A stretch of 64,000 nucleotides of DNA from contig JAJEKV010000027.1 in the NCBI GenBank assembly GCA_021234155.1, positions 4,958,623 through 5,022,622 on the forward strand, in the 5' to 3' direction. A model generated the notes under the pieces. That model saw nothing but the letters and a program-made list of their open reading frames with translations. It did no database searches and was not told where the DNA came from. Below, in pieces: positions 58,308 through 64,000 of this stretch. A program made the translations under genes and the position numbers. Positions within the stretch are counted from its first letter, which is position 1. Each line of letters starts with the position of its first letter. Origin of the DNA: Isoetes taiwanensis (Eukaryota > Streptophyta > Lycopodiopsida > Isoetales > Isoetaceae).

Positions 58308-59007
58308 ACATAAAACTTGCCTTTCTAAAGTAAAAGGAAACAAAGACAAATGTAGATATGAATGCTTGAACTCAAACCCAAATGATTTCAAGTCCACTAG
58401 TAACAACACTCCAACTTGTCCACGTTGGCCAGATCCTGCAGCAAAAATGCACACAAGTGAGCTCCTCAGTGCTAGAGATTTAACATACAATATTTCCTTG
58501 CAGATTGACGTTCCATTCAACTTGGCAAAGTCTTATAGCGAACTGGACATCAGTGGGCTCCCGATGCTGGAGCCCCCGCATTCCATATCCCCTTGCAAAA
58601 ATTGACTTCCCACAGGCAACATGCCACACTTTTCATCAAAAGGTGTACAATTTGATTTATTTTGAAAAGTGCCACAAAATGCCAAGGCTGCAACGGAATA
58701 TCCTACAGAATCATTATTCGGCCACCCGGAATATTCCTCTGCCCGGAAAGAAGATTCTCTTCACTTCCCTGTATTTCTTTGAATGTTCGCAGATGAGGTT
58801 TCTAAAAGTCAACTTGTTGGCAGTGGTTCTAGAGTTGTACTTGGCGAGTTGGAGAAGAATGTAGTTGTACAGGGATCGTCTTCAAGAGTTTTGCGAGCTG
58901 CAGACATGGTGAAAGAAGAAAATACCTTACATGTAACTGGGGTTCTGAAGTCAGATGGTCACTCAGGTCAGCAGCTTTCTGTTGTTGATAATTCTGGTTA
59001 TGAGTAA
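58308..59007 (+). pseudogene. Crypton-like deletion derivative lacking the recombinase core
   Basis: The 5' part (58308-58790) matches 53024-53440 and 49077-49568; it then joins, at an intact acceptor-like TTCGCAG, directly to the last exon (from 58793, DEVSKSQLVGSG, ELEKN, VLRAADMVKEEN) seen at 55134-55330 in the long copy. Exons 1 to 5 with all catalytic residues are missing. The tail frame is cleaner here than in the long copy (GHSGQQLSVVD intact) and ends at a TAA at 59005-59007. It would need a helper recombinase to move. Confidence 0.7.
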
Positions 59008-59515
59008 TTCTGGGACGTTCACAGATTGTACATTCAATTTAGGTATCGATGCAAATCAGCTTTTACAAGTTCTTTCCGTAGTCGTGAAGAAGAAGTAGTG
59101 ACAGGTTGTATTTTGGATTTGTGAGTTGTAATTCAAGTTGTGGATTTTGGAAACTTGCGGATTTGTGGATAATAAAATTCTAGGCATATAGCAGACTTGT
59201 GGATATGGAAGACTTATAACTTTTGGTATTGGCATGAGTTTCAGTTGAACTCATTCTTGTATTCTGTTTTGAAGTAGAAACTTTTGGATTTGGAACCTTG
59301 TGTATTTTTGTTTAATGAACATTGTATTGGCATGAGTTTCAGTTGAACTCATTCTTATATTCTGTTTCGAAGTAGAAACTTTTGGATTTGGAACCTTGTG
59401 TACTTCAGTTTAATGAACATTGTCTTCTGTTTTGTAATTGTGTAATTGTAATGTGTAATAGTTTACTGTGTTTAATCTGTGCAGATAATAGTTCAGATGA
59501 TATGATAGTGCAGAT
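59008..59515. other. Spacer with an internal 100-bp repeat
   Basis: GGCATGAGTTTCAGTTGAACTCATTCTT and GTAGAAACTTTTGGATTTGGAACCTTGTGTA-like words occur twice at about 59231-59305 and 59330-59405. No gene. GAGTTTCAGTTGAACTC is itself a near-palindrome. Confidence 0.6.
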
Positions 59516-60131
59516 AATATGGCAGATAATTGTAATATAAGCTGTGCAGATAATAGTGCGTAACAATTTATGTGCAAAAACTTATGTTCAATAAATCTGT
59601 TTAAAGTGGTGCAAAATAATGCTAGTGGATGTAAAAGTCTGTGTCTTAATTTAGACAGAATATTGCAGTAATCCCAGGCTACTGTTAATTACGATGAATA
59701 TACTTTACAATACATGTACAAAATTAATACCATTAAGTACATTCTCTCAAACCTTATAGTATTTTGCAAATCTCAACATACAGTATACAAAAACTTGTAC
59801 AGGCATACCCCACAAACGAGGATTGCTATGTACGGTCCAGATCAAGGAATAAAGGGCAAATATGCCAATCCGATAGCTCTCGATGCCCGAAGTAACCCCC
59901 CGTGTGAATATGCACCTAAACCAAAGGGGGTTTCAGGGGGATTTTAATTTAAATGCGTTGGATGCAATGGTCTGTGTTAATAATATTAATGGTAGTTGTG
60001 TCTTGGTTGTTATATTAAAAATTTTTTTGGGCCCTTCGGGCCCTAAATAAAGCAACATAGGTAAACTTTCTGGCCTAAATATTCATTACTAAGAAGCACA
60101 ATAATATTAAAGACAAATAAATTATTTCCAT

Positions 60132-61228
60132 TGCAAACAACTATGAGTATATTTTGTGTAATCATTAGGACAAGAACATGTTCTTGGAATTGAACACGTC
60201 GAAATCTGGCAACAACAATATCGATGATAATTTTCTAAGTCAGTGCTGCCATGGTTTGTTTGGTGCACGTGGAGCTTGCTATGCTTAATCAAGATTAATA
60301 CATACTTTCCAATTGAACGAGCTTCTAAAGCTTCTAATGTTGCATAGTGGTCCACACACGTGGAATACTCTCATTTCCTTGACAGTCTTAAGTTAGAATA
60401 TGATTTACCAAACAGTTTCCCAAAAACGTTGTTTTGAATATTTTTCTGCTCCATTTTCTGGGACACATGTCTCCTTAGTATCATGCTTTTGGCTCCACAG
60501 ACTCATACATTAATTGTTCATGCTGTGTGAAAGTAACACTCATGCCGTCCTCGATTATGTCCGTCCTCGATTATGTTTGGATCATGCCAGTGAATACATG
60601 GCTTCAGCATTAATTTTTTGAGCATACTAAACTACTAAGTACAAATGCATAACAAACTAGTCAACATGGTCAATTGCTAAAATGAGTTTGAAGTTGAAAT
60701 TACCGCTGGACATGACTTTGCATCAAAGCTCTGTGCAAATTTAACAAGTGGCTCTGGATAGACATTTCTCGCTGGCTTACTATCAGCTTGATTTTGTTAT
60801 GCGTTTAAAGTAACGCCTGCAGACATAGATACGTAACCTGCAACCATGGCAGTCTTTCTGAACCCATCCCTTTCAGTCCATCTGAACCCATCCCTTTCAG
60901 GCATCTACTGAGAAAAGATTAATGATTTTTTAAGCTCCCCATGCCTGCCATATGTATAAACTGTGGCATTTCAGAAATCAAATCATGGTTGGGCAATTCC
61001 CTAAGGCGCTCAATTGAGGAGAAATCCCTGTTCGGCATATCCTCCAAGAATCACATTCCATAGCCATTCCTGCAAGAATCACATTCAATGATACCAAATG
61101 TATTAGCTTAGGAGAAACCATCTATTAGAAGCTATATATTCGTCTTCAACTTTCCTGCATGAGAATATATAATGGTTCCACCAGTAGAGCACTTGCTTAA
61201 CAACAAGTAAAGCAGATCTGTTTGACCA
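60132..61228. other. Spacer, nothing firmly recognised
   Basis: AT-rich; a small direct repeat CTGAACCCATCCCTTTCAG occurs twice near 60857-60900. A 77-codon minus frame (60355-60122) has no domain and lies partly in the TIR arm. Confidence 0.4.
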
Positions 61229-61672
61229 CTAAGAATTTGTACATGAGAAAAGAGCTGAGCTCTCAATTGCAAACAAGTATGAGTTAACACAGAATTTTCT
61301 CTCATTTCTGTACATGGATACAAGTCCAGACGCAGCCAAGGTTGTGGCAGATGCTATAGTAGAAACCAAGAAAATTATTTTTGAAGCTGAAGGCATTTGT
61401 TCTTTGCTTAATTCCAAAGCCACATCAAGATCTTGTGCGTTCTTACTCAGGACAACAAGCTCTTTTGTTTGCTTCCGTTTTCTTAATTGACACAGGTCAT
61501 TCCAAGAAGTGAATGTAAGAAACAAGGATTTGCAGCATACTGAAAAAACCAGATGATATACCTGAATCTCCTTAGAGAATCCTGCTGCTTGGCATAAGAT
61601 GCCAAAGATTCTCACTTCGTTTTGAACAAACTTGTGCTTCAAGAATACCGTATCGAAGAGAAGAGGTGCCAT
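61229..61672 (-). CDS. Possible small host gene with membrane segment
   Basis: ATG at 61672, open for 147 codons to 61229. The first 37 codons (MAPLLFDTVFLKHKF ... GFSKEIQ) end at CAG|GTATAT, a plausible donor. The following pyrimidine-rich stretch up to an acceptor-like CAATTAAG near 61484 may be an intron of about 80 bp; then KRKQTKELVVLSKNAQDLDVAL, a basic then acidic helical part, and a hydrophobic segment IIFLVSTIASATTLAASGLV (possible membrane helix). The context is free of obvious transposon sequence. Family not recognised. A divergent short ORF starts 195 bp away. Confidence 0.4.
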   Translation of the reverse strand: MAPLLFDTVFLKHKFVQNEVRIFGILCQAAGFSKEIQVYHLVFSVCCKSLFLTFTSWNDLCQLRKRKQTKELVVLSKNAQDLDVALELSKEQMPSASKIIFLVSTIASATTLAASGLVSMYRNERKFCVNSYLFAIESSALFSCTNS

Positions 61673-61867
61673 GCTGGTAAAATTTGACTTCAAATCAGAG
61701 CTCCAAAGGCAACAAAATGCTCCAAACGCAGGGTACCATATCCGGTGGATGGAATCTAGTTCTCGCCATGCCAAGTCGCACCCTAAACCGCATCCCTAAT
61801 CGCATCTGTTAGGGTTTAGTAACGATGCTTTGTACTTAAAGCAAATTCCGTTTTCAAAGATTTGGCC

Positions 61868-61975
61868 ATGGCGGGCAACATTGCTCCAAAATCCCTCCTC
61901 CAGAGAGCAAGAACAGAGAATTTTCTTCTCCGGAAGCAAATCTGGCTGGCAACCGTAAAGCAAACCCTTTCCTAA
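61868..61975 (+). CDS. 35-codon ORF, possible first exon
   Basis: ATG at 61868 in a good context (GCCATGGCG) to TAA 61973-61975. The product starts MAGNIAPKSLLQRARTEN and is basic and amphipathic, like a mitochondrial or small ribosomal-type N-terminus, but is too short to identify. Head-to-head with the ORF at 61672; the 195 bp between them could be a shared promoter. Confidence 0.3.
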   Translation: MAGNIAPKSLLQRARTENFLLRKQIWLATVKQTLS

Positions 61976-62239
61976 AGAACCCTAAAATAAGGGACCTCGA
62001 TGCTTGCATGTCTGTTTTGGGAACTTAAAAATAATTGATTTTTCAAGGAAAAATATGCAAATGCTAAACCATTGCAAAATCATAGATAATATGTCATTTA
62101 AATATGAGAATACAGTGCGCACTCTAGATATACTAAATAGTAGGTCTCATGCAATACGCCCATCAAATCATATGAAAACCATAGAAAAAAACGTACAAAA
62201 ATACAAAAGAAACCCCCTGTTATTATGCTACATATTAAA

Positions 62240-62402
62240 ATTGGCCTTTTTTAAGTGAAAGGAAACAAAGACAAACATAGAATATGAATGCTTGAACTCA
62301 AACCCAAATGACTTCAAGTCCGCTAGTAACAACACTCCAGCTTGTCCACGTTGGCCAGATCCTGCAGCAAAAATGCACACAAGTGAGCTCCTCAGTGCTA
62401 GA
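62240..62402 (+). mobile_element. Crypton-like element, 5' fragment D
   Basis: Matches the start of the other three copies (AAGTGAAAGGAAACAAAGAC ... CTCAGTGCTAGA) for about 160 bp and then stops abruptly within the shared region. Non-coding. Confidence 0.7.
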
Positions 62403-64000
62403 CTCTGTCAAACACGGCATAGATGAGCCGTTCCTACACTACACAGCAGTTGGCATTTTGCATGCACACAAGGATTGATCTGGAAGATTGCATGAAGCTC
62501 CCCATTTCGTCCTTAAAGTGATGAGCTGCTGTCTTAAATCGAAGTAAACAAGGTATGGCAGTGATTTTTTCTTAATAAAAATAAATGGCATGAAGTTGGT
62601 TAATAAGTTTTTGATGGCGTATGTCCCGGATACAGTTTGTGCTTCTCTATATTATAACTGCTGTGATCTTTATGACTGTCATTTTGGGTTTTTGATACCC
62701 CTAAATACAGATTTCTTATCTAGACAGTGGTCCTTATAAGGATTGATTGCATTCTGCTCATTGTTATTACTGTAAGTAGGTTGAGTTATTTCTCTCCCAT
62801 TAGTTCAAAATAGGCTTCCTTTCTTTCTTTCCTTCCTATGCTTATTTGATCTTTTGGGCAAAAGGTTTACATTAGGCAATCGGTGATGAACCAAGAAGCC
62901 CAATGTACCTTTTGGCCCTTGCACTGTTACTATTTTCATGCTAACAGTGTATTGTTTGGCTGCAGGTACGGGCTTCTCTTCCTAATGTATTCCCTTTTGT
63001 TCAATAGGTTTCAGATGAGCTGGAAAGTTCGCATTAGAAGATGATTTGATCAGGAATGACTTGAAGATATTAATTTACCTACAAGTACATGGATTTGCAT
63101 GTCACGTTTGGGAAACAGAAGCCCATTTAGAAGCCTTTTATTTACATTTTGATATGCTGCAAAGGTACTTTGTTGCTTATTTTAACTTCTACACAACTAC
63201 AAGTGGGTGCTAGCTGGTATTTTTTAGGAAATAAATTATTACCTTTTTGGAAGTCAATTCTTGGCTGTACTGATTGCTATGCTATAACAGGCTGGCCGTT
63301 TGCTCTGCCACATTGGAATTTTTCAAATGGAACTTGTAGCAAGTTATAGCCCAGCAGTGTTTGTCTTATGCTGGAGATGTATAGAGCTGGATGCTTTGCT
63401 ATTAGATGCTACTCCTTTGTATTAAAATACGTTTAAGTCTCTAAGTTATATTCTGATGTAAATGCACAGCAAAAACTATTTGGAGTTCCAAATGCTCATT
63501 TGTGGGAAGATCTTTCTGAACTCCATTTGAAATATCATGTACATTCCATGTTGCATATGTTTGCAAAATGATATAGCGTGAATAAAATGTATTGTTCATG
63601 GTATAGGGTTTATTATCTATATTCTGTTGACAAGAGTTGTACCCTTATAGCTCTAATCGTTATTGTATACATTAGGAATTAAGCACAATGGCCTATTTTA
63701 TTTGGACCTTTGGGCACCAGTATAGTCTAATGGGCTTAGGCTTGTCTTGGATGTAAATATCTGTAACTGTATACCTTGGAAGAATGGTACCATCTTGGAC
63801 TTCTTGTTCTTGTATGGCCAGATAAGACAGCGGAGGGATTGACCAATGCTGATGTTTGCGCTAGGATTAACTAGTTCAAGCCGGTTTTTTTTGTTATTTC
63901 ATATAAATCTCGACATTTCCTCTGTTTTTGTGTTTTAGGGCGAGTTCTGGCTGGAGATCGACTCTGTTTTTTGCTTTCTTAGAGATTTCAAGCTCCATTG
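62403..64000. other. Spacer to the window end
   Basis: AT-rich with TTTGGTT/ATTGTATT words and pyrimidine-rich, splice-like patches (for example GGCTGCAG|GTACGGG near 62965). Short frames are unsupported. It could be intron or UTR of a gene beyond the window, but nothing confirms this. Confidence 0.3.

Larger units (their letters stand above)
57718..60131. mobile_element. Long-TIR element containing a Crypton derivative
   Basis: Inverted arms of about 240-260 bp: 57718-57960 and 59875-60131. Each contains the mini-hairpin GGGCCCGAAGGGCCC (57796-57810; inverse at 60029-60043), a CCATTAATATTATT block, and CCCCCTGAAACCCCC with GTGCATATTCACACGG. Between them lie a block A (57965-58127 and 59703-59867) and a block B (58125-58307 and 59516-59702) in the order A-B on the left and B-A on the right, all in direct orientation, around a Crypton-like deletion copy. 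No transposase is present. It could be a non-autonomous TIR element or an inverted duplication; target duplications were not identified. Confidence 0.65.

Overview
The window reads as nuclear DNA of a land plant with a large, repeat-packed genome. Evidence: an LTR whose primer-binding site matches the plant initiator-Met tRNA, plant-type L1 LINEs, canonical 66-80 bp GT-AG introns, hAT-type insertions and AT-rich spacers. The mixture of a Penelope-like retroelement, a Crypton-type tyrosine recombinase and a DUF7869-type transposase-like gene is unlike a typical seed-plant interval and suggests a fern, lycophyte or bryophyte; this is inference, the species cannot be read from the sequence. I see no clearly intact housekeeping gene, and no prokaryotic operon, CRISPR array, rRNA or canonical tRNA.

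Layout. 1-4.86 kb: no recognisable gene. 4.9-8.9 kb: tRNA-like SINE boxes, a GC-rich TTAGGG-containing repeat, a 1.55 kb LTR with PBS, an L1 endonuclease fragment and a small broken ORF. 8.9-16 kb: LINE 5' fragment, tandem duplications, a CCCCTT-rich minisatellite, a purine-rich desert. 16.4-19.6 kb: a LINE inserted into a dispersed repeat (R). 20.2-21.3 kb: two tandem copies of a tiny TATA-box gene. 21.6-24.5 kb: a DUF7869/DDE-like gene with lesions. 25-30.1 kb: a nest of LINE > hAT > LINE. 30.8-33.5 kb: an array of GC-rich palindromes followed by a broken multi-exon gene of unknown family. 34-35 kb: second copy of R. 35.3-53 kb: a tandem segmental duplication; its first unit is split by an 11.4 kb insertion made of a 5'-truncated L1 whose poly(A) tail holds an 8.2 kb Penelope-like element with 2 kb pseudo-LTRs. 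49-62.4 kb: one long and three shortened copies of a Crypton-like tyrosine-recombinase element, one of them inside a long-TIR element capped by GC-rich hairpins. 61.2-62 kb: a short divergent pair of possible host ORFs.

How it works together: this is mainly a record of nested transposition (L1 then Penelope-like; LINE then hAT then LINE; LINE into R). The two most interesting systems are the Penelope-like element with its unknown 523-residue partner protein (41.5-47.3 kb) and the Crypton-type recombinase with its deletion derivatives (49-62.4 kb). Both are recently duplicated or multi-copy but carry stops, many of them explicable by C-to-T decay at CAG, CGA or CAA codons.
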